From: CAIWHR01 sp963786625
GTDB lineage: Bacteria; Pseudomonadota; Gammaproteobacteria; Burkholderiales; Casimicrobiaceae
Direction: 5' to 3'
Length of the DNA: 64,000 nt
Assembly (NCBI GenBank): GCA_963786625.1
Contig: CAWAZS010000014.1
Span: 62,001 to 126,000, forward strand
A program made the translations under genes and the position numbers. A model generated the notes under the pieces. That model was not told where the DNA came from. It did no database searches and worked only from the letters and a program-made list of their open reading frames with translations. How positions within the stretch are numbered: the first letter of the stretch is position 1; each line of letters opens with the position of its first letter. Positions 8,781 to 17,561 of the stretch are shown piece by piece.

Positions 8781-8990
8781 CTACTTGACCTTCTTTGCAA
8801 GAACCGCGTCGGCCTTGTGGTCGACCTTTGTTTTGTCCTCTGCGCTGAGGCGACCCGCATTGAGTGCTTGCGAGGCGCGCGCCTTGGCGTCGCGCGCGTG
8901 TGCCTTGTCCTCCACGGGGAAGCGGCGCCCGGACAATGCGAAGTCGGATGACGGTAGTTTCTTGCGTGCAGCAGTGGAGAGTTTGCTCAT
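8781..8990 (-). CDS. DUF6582-like small protein
   Basis: Protein of 69 residues from the ATG at 8990, which has GGTGA upstream; another ATG at 9023 is possible. The pattern MSKLSTAARKKLPSSDFAL, then a short RRFPVEDKAHARDAKARASQ block and a lysine-rich tail, is that of small DUF6582-type proteins common on phages and plasmids. It is predicted to be soluble, helical and highly charged. The function is unknown. The start codon region of this gene overlaps the end of the next upstream gene if the longer start is used. Confidence 0.6.
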   Translation of the reverse strand: MSKLSTAARKKLPSSDFALSGRRFPVEDKAHARDAKARASQALNAGRLSAEDKTKVDHKADAVLAKKVK

Positions 8991-8997
8991 GATGTGG

Positions 8998-9228
8998 TCA
9001 CCGTAGACGGATTCTTGCGACATAACTCTCCAGCAGCGCCAACTGTCGGCGCTTTGTCTCATCCGTGCGCGCAGGTCCTGCGACGCCAAGACTTGGCGGC
9101 GAGCGCATCCCTGCGGCGCTCAGAATTGCGGCGCTGGTGCTATCGATAGCGTCACTGATACCCGTGTCATCCTGGCCGTTCGCCCCCGCGATAGGATCGG
9201 AGCCCCGCGTTTGCTTGAACCAGCTCAT
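8998..9228 (-). CDS. Hypothetical protein
   Basis: Protein of 76 residues beginning MSWFKQTRG, with AAAGGGA just upstream of the ATG at 9228. The middle is low in charge and rich in Ser/Ala/Gly (DSTSAAILSAAG), and the end is a basic helix (ETKRRQLALLESYVARIRLR). No family was recognised. It ends within the possible longer form of the DUF6582-like gene, so the two may be translated together. Confidence 0.4.
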   Translation of the reverse strand: MSWFKQTRGSDPIAGANGQDDTGISDAIDSTSAAILSAAGMRSPPSLGVAGPARTDETKRRQLALLESYVARIRLR

Positions 9229-9389
9229 CTCTGTCCCTTTCCTGTTTCTGGCTCTAGGTGAAGCCACGACTGGAGGGTGCACCAGATGCACCTTGAAGCC
9301 GTATCAGCCGCTTCCCCTTCCGGACGTAGGAATGTCCCGGACATTGCCAGGTAGCCGATCGAGAGCGCCACGGGCGCCCGCGTGCAGAT

Positions 9390-9464
9390 CTACCGAAGGC
9401 CGAAAAAGCCCAAGACAAAGATGACGATGACGACGAAGCCGACAATGTAAACGATGCGGTTCAT
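9390..9464 (-). CDS. 24-residue single-span membrane peptide
   Basis: A very short gene: the ATG at 9464 is preceded by AAAGGA at good spacing, and the product is MNRIVYIV followed by GFVVIVIFVLGFFGLR, one transmembrane helix with basic residues at both ends. Peptides of nearly this sequence and length are known to me as an unnamed family in alpha- and betaproteobacteria, which supports it as real despite the size. A second ATG six bases earlier would add two residues. The function is unknown; membrane insertion is the only safe inference. Confidence 0.6.
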   Translation of the reverse strand: MNRIVYIVGFVVIVIFVLGFFGLR

Positions 9465-9686
9465 GTGCATTTCCTTTGCGAATCCCTGTCCCGGATAACG
9501 CGACAAGTGACATTGATAATCCTCGGCCGTGGCGGCAACGTCTGTGCGCTGCCGCACCCGATTCTTCTGGCGTGTGCGAAACAAGGTGATCGCAGGAGCA
9601 ACTGTGGCGACTTTTGGGCGTCCGCTTCTCCGGCATTGAACGCCGGCTTTCGGGAAGTGTGTCAGTCTGCTCTGGGTTTACTGCTG

Positions 9687-9898
9687 TCTTTCACGGATGG
9701 GGGCCCCCATGCCTCGCACCCGGCACTTCGCCCTTCGCTCTGAGTTCCAGCCTTTCAGTGCTCGGTACCGGGTGCTGCGCTCGGGGTGCTTGCGGCTGCA
9801 CCTTAGCGAGGTCGTGCCTTTGCACCCGGTCATGCAGGATGGGTTGTAACACCCTGGAATGGGTCATAGCAGCCCTGCGAAGTACCAGGTACTGAGAA
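9687..9898. repeat. Diverged direct repeat, copy 2
   Basis: Partner of 6806-7010, the two copies about 2.9 kb apart in the same orientation. The surrounding gap 9465-10313 (850 bases) contains no gene I can support; a minus-strand frame is open across much of it but has no recognisable domain. Sequence such as CGCCGATAGCGGTC just after the repeat resembles common intergenic debris. Confidence 0.7.
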
Positions 9899-10313
9899 CG
9901 TCGAGATCCGCGTCCGCACCCGCCGATAGCGGTCCGATGGCGTGTCCCGGGCGCATCTGCCAAACGGCCGAATGCAGTCCGGTTCGCGTCTCGTTTGTGT
10001 CGGTTCGCGACCTCGCTGAACGGCCACGAGCCGAACGCGATCGACCAGCGACAAGCGGTCGGCTGCATCGATTCAGCAGTGATGCCGCTCAGTGTTGCAT
10101 CCCACCTCGCCCTGTTGACCTTGGCCGTCTCATGCACCACAGGCCCGCTGCGGTGTCCCGGCAGCTGGCGGAACGACTCGTAAGCCCACGAGCGTTCTGG
10201 CCATTTCAGCACCCATCGCGGCGATTGGCGCCCGGCCCACAATTGGTGGGCAGCAGACGCGGATCCCATTGCCGGTGAAGGACGGCATTGGGGGTCAGTG
10301 AGTGGAAAGAGGT

Positions 10314-11306
10314 ATGGACCGAATTACCGGCATGCAGGTCTTCGCCGAAGTGGCTGATCGCGCCAGCCTGACCGAGGCAGCGCAAGCACTGGACATGTCC
10401 CGGGCCATGGTCTCGCGCTATCTCGAAAGCATCGAGCGTTGGCTGGGAGTACGACTGCTGCACCGGACGACAAGGCGAGTGAGCCTCACGGATGCCGGCG
10501 AGGAAGCGCTGCAGCGCTGCCGCCAAATGCTCGAACTATCGCGCGACGTACAAAGCATGGCCGGTGCACGGCAAGCGGCACCCGAGGGCAAGCTGCGCGT
10601 CACGACCAGCACCTCCTTTGCCGCGACCTACCTGGTCGATGTTGTGACGGACTTCCTCGCGCAGCATCCGCAAACACAGGTCGAGCTGATCGCAACGGAG
10701 CGAACTGTCAACCTTGCGGAGGAACGCATCGACTTGGCAGTACGGATTGGCAACGTGCTCGACGACTCGCTGGTGGCGCGGAGATTGGGAGCGTGTCGGT
10801 CCGTTGTCTGCGCGTCGCCGGCGTACATCGAGGCGCGCGGCTACCCACGCGCCCCGGACGACCTTCGAAACCACCGTTGCATTACCCACGCCTACGTTGG
10901 CCGAACCGAGATTCGCCTCCGACGAAATGGCCAGACACTCCGGGTTCCCGTGAAAGGACAACTGCAGAGCAACGAGGCAGCCGTCACCCGCCGAGCGGCC
11001 CTTGCCGGCGCCGGGATTGCACTGTTACCGACCTACTTTGTCAGCGCCGACTTGACCTCCGGTGAACTCATTCGTCTGCTGCCCGACTGCGAGCCTGAGC
11101 CCCTTGGCATCCACGCGGTGTACTTGTCTCGACAGCATCAGCCACTGCTGCTGAGGACGATGGTCGACTTTCTGGCCGATCGCATGAGAGGTGAAGTGGC
11201 GCCATGGGACATGGCAATCGCCTCGGTAACGAAGCAATCGACCTCAATCGCCAGGTCCCGAGTCAGCGCCAGTGGAAAAGTGCGGCGCAGACCACAGGCA
11301 AGTTGA
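10314..11306 (+). CDS. LysR-family transcriptional regulator
   Basis: Protein of 330 residues. Residues 1-60 are a typical LysR winged HTH: MDRITGMQVFAEVADRASLT, then AAQALDMSRAMVSRYLESIE and LGVRLLHRTTRRVSLT. The remainder is the effector-binding domain, with GKLRVTTSTSFAATYL opening it. The start with ATG behind GAAAGAGG is better placed than the GTG four codons earlier. The C-terminus is about 30 residues longer than usual, rich in Ser/Arg, and may reflect read-on into flanking DNA. No co-regulated neighbour is evident; the upstream gene-free region leaves its target unknown. Confidence 0.8.
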   Translation: MDRITGMQVFAEVADRASLTEAAQALDMSRAMVSRYLESIERWLGVRLLHRTTRRVSLTDAGEEALQRCRQMLELSRDVQSMAGARQAAPEGKLRVTTSTSFAATYLVDVVTDFLAQHPQTQVELIATERTVNLAEERIDLAVRIGNVLDDSLVARRLGACRSVVCASPAYIEARGYPRAPDDLRNHRCITHAYVGRTEIRLRRNGQTLRVPVKGQLQSNEAAVTRRAALAGAGIALLPTYFVSADLTSGELIRLLPDCEPEPLGIHAVYLSRQHQPLLLRTMVDFLADRMRGEVAPWDMAIASVTKQSTSIARSRVSASGKVRRRPQAS

Positions 11307-11433
11307 CGACGGATCGCGCGCGCCGCTGCCGCTCATCCCCCGCAACTGCGAATTGCAGTGTCCGCCGTCTCGTCAAAGCGCGGTTGCTTTCGGGTGGACC
11401 GAACTACCGCTGGGTCGGTAGCTGCCGCCCGCA

Positions 11434-12324
11434 CTACCACGCCTGCCGCGCGATTTCCTCGATCAGCGCGACCGTCGCCTTCTGGATCGGCGTCGACGGC
11501 CGCTGCGCCGACGTCGCGATCGCGAGCACGCTTGAAAGCGGCGGCCGGACGATCGGCCGCGACGCGAGCTTCAGGCCGGCGTCGGCGCGGGAGAGCGCGC
11601 GCGGCGACAGCACCGCGTGGCCGTGGCCCTCGGCGACGAGTTCCAGGATCGCGGGAATCGCGTCGATCTCCATCGCGATCTGCGGGCGCAGCCCCAGCGC
11701 GGCCAGGCCGTTCTCGACCAGCATCCGAATCGCGTTGGGGCGCCGGGGGATGATCAGCGGAAAGCGCGTGAGATCGGCGAGCCGGACGGTCCGCGGCATC
11801 GCGCGCCGCCCCGTCGGACCGACGAGCGTCAGCGGCTCCTCGAGCAGCGTCCGCGTGTCGACCGCCGGCGTCGCGACGGGGTTGTAGACGATGCCGATGT
11901 CCACGCGGCCGACCAGCAGCCACTCGTGTAGGGTTGCCGACAGACCTTCGGCGATGCCGAGCGTTGCCTTCGGGTAGCGCTGGCGGAACTCGCGCACGAT
12001 CGGCACCGCCAGGTGCAGCGCGACCGTCGGCGGCAGGCCGACGACGATCTGGCCGACAACCGCTCCGCGCGTCTCGGCAACTTCGTGCCGCGCCCGGTCC
12101 ACCTGCTGCAGGATGCCGCGCGCGTGCTCGAGCAGCCGCTTCCCGGCTTCGGTGGGCGTCGCGCCGCGCCCATTGCGCAGCAGCAGCGCCTGGCGCAACT
12201 CCACCTCGAGGCTGCGCACCTGCCGGCTGATCGCGGGTTGCGCGATGCCGAGCAGCCGCGCGGCGCGGCTGAAGCCGCCAAGGTCGACGACGTTGACGAA
12301 ATACTCGAGCTGCTTGACGTCCAT
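11434..12324 (-). CDS. LysR-family regulator of the protocatechuate operon
   Basis: Protein of 296 residues with the LysR HTH at the N-terminus (MDVKQLEYFVNVVDLGGFSR, then AARLLGIAQPAISRQVRSLE) and a LysR substrate-binding domain from about residue 90 (GQIVVGLPPTVALHLAVP). It is transcribed divergently from galD, 122 bases away, the classical arrangement for a LysR activator that binds between its own gene and the target. A perfect inverted repeat with T-N11-A spacing lies in that gap. The effector is presumably a pathway aromatic acid or intermediate. The internal ATG at 12324 was chosen because it begins the HTH. Confidence 0.85.
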   Translation of the reverse strand: MDVKQLEYFVNVVDLGGFSRAARLLGIAQPAISRQVRSLEVELRQALLLRNGRGATPTEAGKRLLEHARGILQQVDRARHEVAETRGAVVGQIVVGLPPTVALHLAVPIVREFRQRYPKATLGIAEGLSATLHEWLLVGRVDIGIVYNPVATPAVDTRTLLEEPLTLVGPTGRRAMPRTVRLADLTRFPLIIPRRPNAIRMLVENGLAALGLRPQIAMEIDAIPAILELVAEGHGHAVLSPRALSRADAGLKLASRPIVRPPLSSVLAIATSAQRPSTPIQKATVALIEEIARQAW

Positions 12325-12351
12325 GGCGCTTCCGCGTTGCCGCGTCCTCCC

Positions 12352-12366
12352 ATGCCGAACCGGCAT
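12352..12366. promoter_or_regulatory. Probable LysR operator between the divergent genes
   Basis: ATGCCG-AAC-CGGCAT is a perfect six-base inverted repeat and contains the T-N11-A pattern (12353 to 12365) of LysR binding sites. It lies 28 bases upstream of the regulator start and about 80 bases upstream of galD. Binding by the adjacent regulator is inferred. Confidence 0.55.
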
Positions 12367-12446
12367 AGCTGCTAGTGTACCGGAGGACTTTTCGCTGTAC
12401 CGCGATCGGCGCACACTTCGCTCCACGGTCGGCATCGCATCGGCCG

Positions 12447-13550
12447 ATGGAGGATCCCATTCAAACCGCCATTCCCTGCCTGTTCATGCGCGGGGGCACG
12501 TCGCGCGGGCCGTTTTTCGACGCCGCCGACCTGCCCGCGGACATCGCGCTGCGCGATTCCGTGCTGCTCGCGGTGATGGGCTCGCCGGACAAGCGGCAGA
12601 TCGACGGTCTGGGCGGCGCGCATCCGCTCACCAGCAAGGTCGGCATCGTGCGCCGCGGCAGCAAGCCGGGGGTCGACCTCGACTTCCTGTTCGCGCAGCT
12701 CCAGCCGGACAAGGACACCGTCGACACGACGCCGAACTGCGGCAACATGCTCGCGGCCGTCGTCCCCTTTGCGCTGGAAACGGGCATGGCGGCCCCGCGG
12801 GGCGATACCAGCACGCTGCGCGTGCTGACGCTCAATACCGACATGCAGTGCGACATCACCGTGCAGACGCCCGGCGGCCACGTCGAGTACGAGGGCGATG
12901 CCCGCATCGACGGCGTGCCCGGGGCGTCCGCGCCCATCACCATCAATTTCCTGGATACCGCCGGGTCGGTATGCGCCGGCCTGCTGCCGACCGGCCGGGT
13001 GCGCGACACGATCGACGGCGTCAGTGTCACCTGCATCGACAACGGCATGCCGCTCGTGATGTTTCGCGCGACGGATGTCGGCCGCACCGGCTACGAGGGC
13101 GTCGCGGAGATGAATGCCGACACCGAGCTCAAGGCGCGGCTCGAGCGCCTGCGCATCGCCAGCGGCCACGCGATGGGTCTGGGCGACGTGACGAGCAAGA
13201 ACTATCCGAAGATGACGCTCGTCGCTCCGCCGCGCCACGGCGGCAGCCTCTGCACGCGCAGCTTCATCCCGCATGTGTGCCACGACGCGATCGGCGTGCT
13301 CGCCGCGGTGACCGTGGGCACCGCCTGCGTGCTGGACGGCTCGGTCTGCGACGGCGTCGCGACGGTGCCGAAGGGCCGCGTCAAGAAGGTGTCGGTCGAG
13401 CACCCGACGGGCGAATTCAGCGTCGAGCTCGAGGTCGATCCGGCCAATCCGCAGAACGTCACCCGCGCGGCGCTGCTGCGCACCGCGCGGCTCATCATGC
13501 GCGGCGAGGTCATGATCCCCGCGTCGGTGTGGAGAGGGAGCAAACCGTGA
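12447..13550 (+). CDS. galD: 4-oxalomesaconate tautomerase, PrpF family
   Basis: Protein of 367 residues, the length of Pseudomonas GalD (about 360). PrpF-fold marks are visible: CLFMRGGTSRGPFF at residues 9-22, GGAHPLTSKVGIV, and TTPNCGNMLAAVVPFA, whose Cys-Gly-Asn is the active-site loop, plus HVCHDAIGVLAAVT near residue 275. The enzyme interconverts keto and enol forms of 4-oxalomesaconate, which is the product of pyrone hydrolysis and the substrate of the hydratase. It is the first gene of the catabolic operon and its stop overlaps the next start (GTGA). PrpF proteins also isomerise aconitate, but the neighbours make GalD the best call. Confidence 0.85.
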   Translation: MEDPIQTAIPCLFMRGGTSRGPFFDAADLPADIALRDSVLLAVMGSPDKRQIDGLGGAHPLTSKVGIVRRGSKPGVDLDFLFAQLQPDKDTVDTTPNCGNMLAAVVPFALETGMAAPRGDTSTLRVLTLNTDMQCDITVQTPGGHVEYEGDARIDGVPGASAPITINFLDTAGSVCAGLLPTGRVRDTIDGVSVTCIDNGMPLVMFRATDVGRTGYEGVAEMNADTELKARLERLRIASGHAMGLGDVTSKNYPKMTLVAPPRHGGSLCTRSFIPHVCHDAIGVLAAVTVGTACVLDGSVCDGVATVPKGRVKKVSVEHPTGEFSVELEVDPANPQNVTRAALLRTARLIMRGEVMIPASVWRGSKP

Positions 13551-14573
13551 TCATCGACTGCCACGGCCATTACACGACCGCGCCGAAGGCGCTGGAGGAG
13601 TGGCGCAACCGCCAGATCGCCGGCCTCGAGGACCCCGCGGTGGCGCCGAAGGCCTCGGACCTCAGGATCGGCGACGATGCGCTCGCCGAGAGCATCGAGA
13701 CCAATCAGCTCGCCAAGATGAAGGAGCGCGGCAGCGATCTCACGATCTTCTCGCCGCGCGCGAGCTTCATGGCGCACCACATCGGCGACTTCCAGACGAG
13801 CGCGACCTGGGCGGCGATCTGCAACGAGCTCTGCTACCGGGTGAGCCGGCTCTTCCCCGACAGCTTCATCGGCGCGGCGATGCTGCCGCAGTCGCCGGGC
13901 GTCGACCCGAAGACCTGCATCCCCGAGCTGGAGCGCTGCGTCAGGGAGTACGGTTTCGTCGCGATCAACCTCAACCCCGATCCTTCGGGCGGCCATTGGA
14001 GAGAGCCGCCGCTGTCCGACCGGCACTGGTACCCGATCTACGAGAAGATGGTCGAGTACGAGATTCCGGCGATGATCCACGTCAGCACGAGCTGCAACGC
14101 GTGCTTTCACACGACCGGCGCGCACTACCTGAACGCCGATACCACCGCCTTCATGCAATGCCTGACCGCGGACCTGTTCAAGGACTTTCCGACGCTGAAG
14201 TTCGTGATTCCGCACGGCGGCGGCGCCGTGCCTTATCACTGGGGACGCTTCCGGGGGCTGGCGCAGGAGCTCAGGAAGCCGCTGCTCAAGGACCACCTGC
14301 TGCAACAACATCTACTTCGACACCTGCGTCTACCACCAGCCGGGCATCGATCTGCTGACGAAGGTGATCCCGGTCGACAACGTGCTGTTCGCCTCGGAAA
14401 TGATCGGCGCAGTGCGCGGCATCGACCCGGAGACCGGGTTCCATTACGACGACACCCGGCGCTACATCGATGCCGCGGCACTGAGCGCCGAGGATCGCCA
14501 CAAGATCTACGAGGGCAATGCGCGGCGCGTCTATCCGCGGCTCGACGCCGCGCTCAAGGCGAGGGGGAAGTGA
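13547..14573 (+). CDS. ligJ: 4-oxalomesaconate hydratase (frame broken once)
   Basis: Amidohydrolase-superfamily (COG2159) hydratase, about 341 residues like LigJ of Sphingobium. IIDCHGHYTTAPKALEEW gives the metal-binding His-x-His, TIFSPRASFMAHHIGD and VAINLNPDPSGGHW are near-identical to LigJ, FVIPHGGGAVPYHWGRFRG carries the distal His, and LFASEMIGAVRGIDP lies near the end. It hydrates 4-oxalomesaconate to 4-carboxy-4-hydroxy-2-oxoadipate. The frame shifts by one base at about 14302, between LLKDHLL and NNIYFDTCVYHQ; removing the extra C in CTGCTGCAACAAC restores it. The start is a GTG overlapping the galD stop. Confidence 0.85.
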
Positions 14574-14575
14574 CC

Positions 14576-15265
14576 ATGGGCATGAACGACCTCGGCATCG
14601 TGAAACGCAACATCGTGCGCGCGGATCGCGCGGCTGTGGAGAAGCTCGCGCGCTTCGGCGTGGCCACCGTCCACGAGGCGATGGGCCGCGTCGGCCTGAT
14701 GAAGACCTACCTGCGGCCCATCTACGCCGGCGCGGAGCTGTGCGGGACCGCGGTCACCGTGCTGCTGCAGCCCGGCGACAACTGGATGCTGCACGTGGCG
14801 GCCGAGCAGTTGCGCGACGGCGACGTCGTCGTGGCGGCGTGCACGTCCGACAACGACGACGGCTTCTTCGGCGACCTGCTGGCGACGAGCTTTCGCGCCC
14901 GGGGCGCGAAGGGGCTGGTCATCGACGGCGGCGTGCGCGACGTGAAGGATCTCACGGCGATGAAGTTTCCCGTGTTCTCGCGCGCGATCAGCGCCAAGGG
15001 CACCGTGAAAGCCACGCTCGGATCCGTGAACGTCGCGGTGGTCTGCGCCGGCGTGGTGGTGAATCCGGGCGACGTGGTGATCGCCGACGACGACGGCGTG
15101 GTGGTCGTGCCGGCGGCAATCGCGCAGCAGGCGGCCGACGCCGCGGAGGCGCGCGCGGCGAACGAGGCCGGCAAGCGGAAGCGGCTCGCCGCCGGGGAGC
15201 TGGGGCTCGACATGTACAAGATGCGCGAGCCGCTGGCCAAGGCCGGCCTGAAGTACATCGACTGA
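14576..15265 (+). CDS. ligK: 4-carboxy-4-hydroxy-2-oxoadipate aldolase, RraA-like fold
   Basis: Protein of 229 residues, the normal size of the LigK/ProA/GalC class II pyruvate aldolases. ATVHEAMGRVGLM opens the fold, GFFGDLLATSFRARGAKG leads into VIDGGVRD, whose Arg121 and Asp122 bind pyruvate and metal, and VVNPGDVVIADDDGVVVVP is a family signature. It cleaves 4-carboxy-4-hydroxy-2-oxoadipate to pyruvate and oxaloacetate (and related methyl compounds), the last step of protocatechuate 4,5-cleavage. It starts two bases after the ligJ stop and no frame break is seen. Confidence 0.9.
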   Translation: MGMNDLGIVKRNIVRADRAAVEKLARFGVATVHEAMGRVGLMKTYLRPIYAGAELCGTAVTVLLQPGDNWMLHVAAEQLRDGDVVVAACTSDNDDGFFGDLLATSFRARGAKGLVIDGGVRDVKDLTAMKFPVFSRAISAKGTVKATLGSVNVAVVCAGVVVNPGDVVIADDDGVVVVPAAIAQQAADAAEARAANEAGKRKRLAAGELGLDMYKMREPLAKAGLKYID

Positions 15266-15346
15266 CCCGACGGCCGCGCGCGCGATCCGCCAGGCGCGCA
15301 TCGCCGCAGACCGCAACGAAACGAGAGCTCCTGCCGAAGCACCGCG

Positions 15347-16316
15347 ATGGAATTCCAGATGACCCCGGGGTGGCTCCCCTTCCATCCCGACCCCTCGAAG
15401 CCCCGCTTCCGGCCGCCGCCGGGCGCGGTCGACGCGCATTGCCACGTGTTCGGCCCGGGCGCGCAGTTCCCCTACGCGCCCGAGCGCAAGTACACGCCCT
15501 GCGACGCGTCGAAGGACCAGCTCTACGCGTTGCGCGACCGGCTGGGCTTCTTCGCGCAACGTCGTCGTCCAGGCGACCTGCCACGGCAGCGACAATCGGG
15601 CGCTGGTCGACGCGCTCCTGCACTCCGGCGGCAAGGCGCGCGGCGTGGCCACCGTCAAGCGCAGCGTCACCGACGCGGAGCTCGCCGCGATGCACGAGGC
15701 CGGCGTGCGCGGCACGCGCTTCAACTTCGTCAAGCGCCTCGTGGACTTCACGCCGAAGGACGAGCTCCTGGAGATCGCCCAGCGCATCGCGCCGCTCGGC
15801 TGGCACGTGGTCGTCTACTTCGAGGCGGCGGACCTGCCGGAGCTCTGGGACTTCTTCACCGCGCTGCCCACCACCGTCGTCGTCGATCACATGGGACGTC
15901 CCGATGTGACCAAGCCGGTCGACGGGCCCGAGTTCGCCCGGTTCGTGAAGCTGCTGCGCGAGCACCCGAACATCTGGTCGAAGGTGAGCTGCCCGGAGCG
16001 GCTCTCGGTCTCGGGGCCGCCGGCGCTCGATGGCCAGCAGAACGCCTATCGCGACGTGGTGCCGTTCGCGCGCCGCGTCGTCGAGACCTTTCCGGACCGC
16101 GTGCTCTGGGGCACCGACTGGCCGCACCCGAACCTGAAGGACCACATGCCCGACGACGGCCTGCTGGTGGACTTCATTCCGCACATCGCGACGACGCCCG
16201 AGCTGCAGCGCAAGCTGCTGGTCGACAACCCGATGCGGCTCTACTGGCCGGAAAGACCCCCCGAGCTCACTTCGCGCTCGCCAGCAGCGCGCCCTGGGCG
16301 GCCGAGCGGGCGCTGA
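15347..16316 (+). CDS. ligI: 2-pyrone-4,6-dicarboxylate lactonase (frame broken once)
   Basis: COG3618 amidohydrolase of about 320 residues. GAVDAHCHVFGPGAQFPYAP carries the His-x-His, RFNFVKRLVD and VVDHMGRPDVTKP carry conserved substrate and catalytic residues, and WGTDWPHPNLKDHMPDDG with NPMRLYW near the end are hallmark LigI segments. It opens the pyrone ring formed by LigC, giving 4-oxalomesaconate. A one-base insertion at about 15555 (the TTCTTCGCG stretch) separates RDRLGF from RNVVVQATCHG. The ATG at 15347 or the one four codons later may be used. The last 20 residues are poorly conserved. Confidence 0.85.
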
Positions 16317-16325
16317 GGACGCCGC

Positions 16326-17561
16326 ATGGCGCTCGACAAGCCGTACAAGGACATCCCCGGCACGACGATCTTCGACGCCGAGCAGTCGCGCAAGGGCTAT
16401 CATCTGAACCAGTTCTGCATGTCGCTGATGAAGCCGGAGAACCGCGCGCGCTTCAAGGCGAACGAGCGCGCCTACCTCGACGAATGGCCGATGACCGAGG
16501 AGCAGAAGCAGGCGGTGCTCGCGCGCGATCTCAACCGCTGCATCGCGCTCGGCGGCAACATCTACTTTCTGGCCAAGATCGGCGCGACCGACGGCAAGAG
16601 CTTCCTGCAGATGGCCGGCAGCATGACGGGGATGACCGAGCAGGAGTACCGCGACATGATGGTGAAGGGCGGCCGCCCGATCGAGGGCAACCGCTACGTC
16701 GGGGAGCAGCGAGTGATGGCGAGGATCACGGCGAGCGTCTACACGTCGCACGTCCCGGCGATCGGCGCGGCGATCGACCACGGCCGGACCGCCGAGGCGT
16801 ACTGGCAACCGCTGTTCGCCGGCTACGAGCGCTCGAAGGCGTGGCTCGCGGCGAACCGCCCGGACGTCGTGTTCCTGGTCTACAACGACCACGCCTCGGC
16901 GTTCAGCCTGGAGATGATCCCGACGTTCGCGATCGGCTGCGCCGCCGAGTTCTCGCCGGCCGACGAAGGCTGGGGCGCGCGGCCGGTCCCGGTGGTGAAG
17001 GGCCACCCGGAGCTCGCCGCGCACATCGCGCAGTCGCTGATCCAGGACGACTTCGACCTCACGATCGTCAACCGGATGGACGTCGACCACGGTCTCACGG
17101 TCCCGCTGTCGCTGCTGTGCGGGCAGCCCGCCGCCTGGCCGTTCCGGGTGATTCCGTTCGCGGTGAACGTCGTCCAGTATCCGCCGCCTTCGGGCCGGCG
17201 CTGCTTCCAGCTCGGGCGGGCGCTGCGCAAGGCGGTGGAATCGTACGACGAGCCGCTGACCGTGCAGGTCTGGGGCACCGGCGGCATGAGTCACCAGCTG
17301 CAGGGCCCGCGCGCGGGCCTCATCAACCGCGAGTTCGACAACGCCTTCCTGGACCGGCTGATCGCCGATCCGGAAGGGCTCGCCGCGATGCCGCACGTCG
17401 ACTACCTGCGCGAGGCGGGCTCCGAGGGCGTCGAGCTCGTGATGTGGCTCATCGCCCGCGGCGCGATGGCGGACACGCCGCCGCGCGTCGTGCACCGCTT
17501 CTATCACGTGCCCGCGTCGAACACCGCGGTGGGCCACCTGATCCTGGAGAACGCGCGATGA
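16326..17561 (+). CDS. ligAB: Protocatechuate 4,5-dioxygenase, alpha and beta joined in one frame
   Basis: Residues 1-130 equal a LigA/PmdA subunit (IPGTTIFDAEQSRKGYHLNQ, AGSMTGMTEQEYRDMM). Residues 131-411 equal a LigB/PmdB subunit starting exactly at MARITASV. Fe ligands map to His142 (SHVP), His189 (NDH) and Glu370 (GSEGVE), with catalytic His323 in GGMSHQL, so the active site is complete. It opens protocatechuate between C4 and C5 to 4-carboxy-2-hydroxymuconate semialdehyde. The junction reads GAGTGATGGCG: in another frame TGA overlaps this ATG, exactly as in two separate overlapping genes. The fusion may therefore be real or an artefact of one wrong base. Confidence 0.85.
   Translation: MALDKPYKDIPGTTIFDAEQSRKGYHLNQFCMSLMKPENRARFKANERAYLDEWPMTEEQKQAVLARDLNRCIALGGNIYFLAKIGATDGKSFLQMAGSMTGMTEQEYRDMMVKGGRPIEGNRYVGEQRVMARITASVYTSHVPAIGAAIDHGRTAEAYWQPLFAGYERSKAWLAANRPDVVFLVYNDHASAFSLEMIPTFAIGCAAEFSPADEGWGARPVPVVKGHPELAAHIAQSLIQDDFDLTIVNRMDVDHGLTVPLSLLCGQPAAWPFRVIPFAVNVVQYPPPSGRRCFQLGRALRKAVESYDEPLTVQVWGTGGMSHQLQGPRAGLINREFDNAFLDRLIADPEGLAAMPHVDYLREAGSEGVELVMWLIARGAMADTPPRVVHRFYHVPASNTAVGHLILENAR

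Noticed and set aside
12113..15265. A continuous open frame of over 1000 codons
   Set aside because: Only pieces of it are genuine (ligJ 5' part and ligK). The rest is the shifted frame of galD and the 3' part of ligJ, kept open by high GC.
14988..17537. Long minus-strand frame opposite the lig genes
   Set aside because: Composition is Arg/His/Asp-rich without domains, as expected for the antisense of GC-rich genes.
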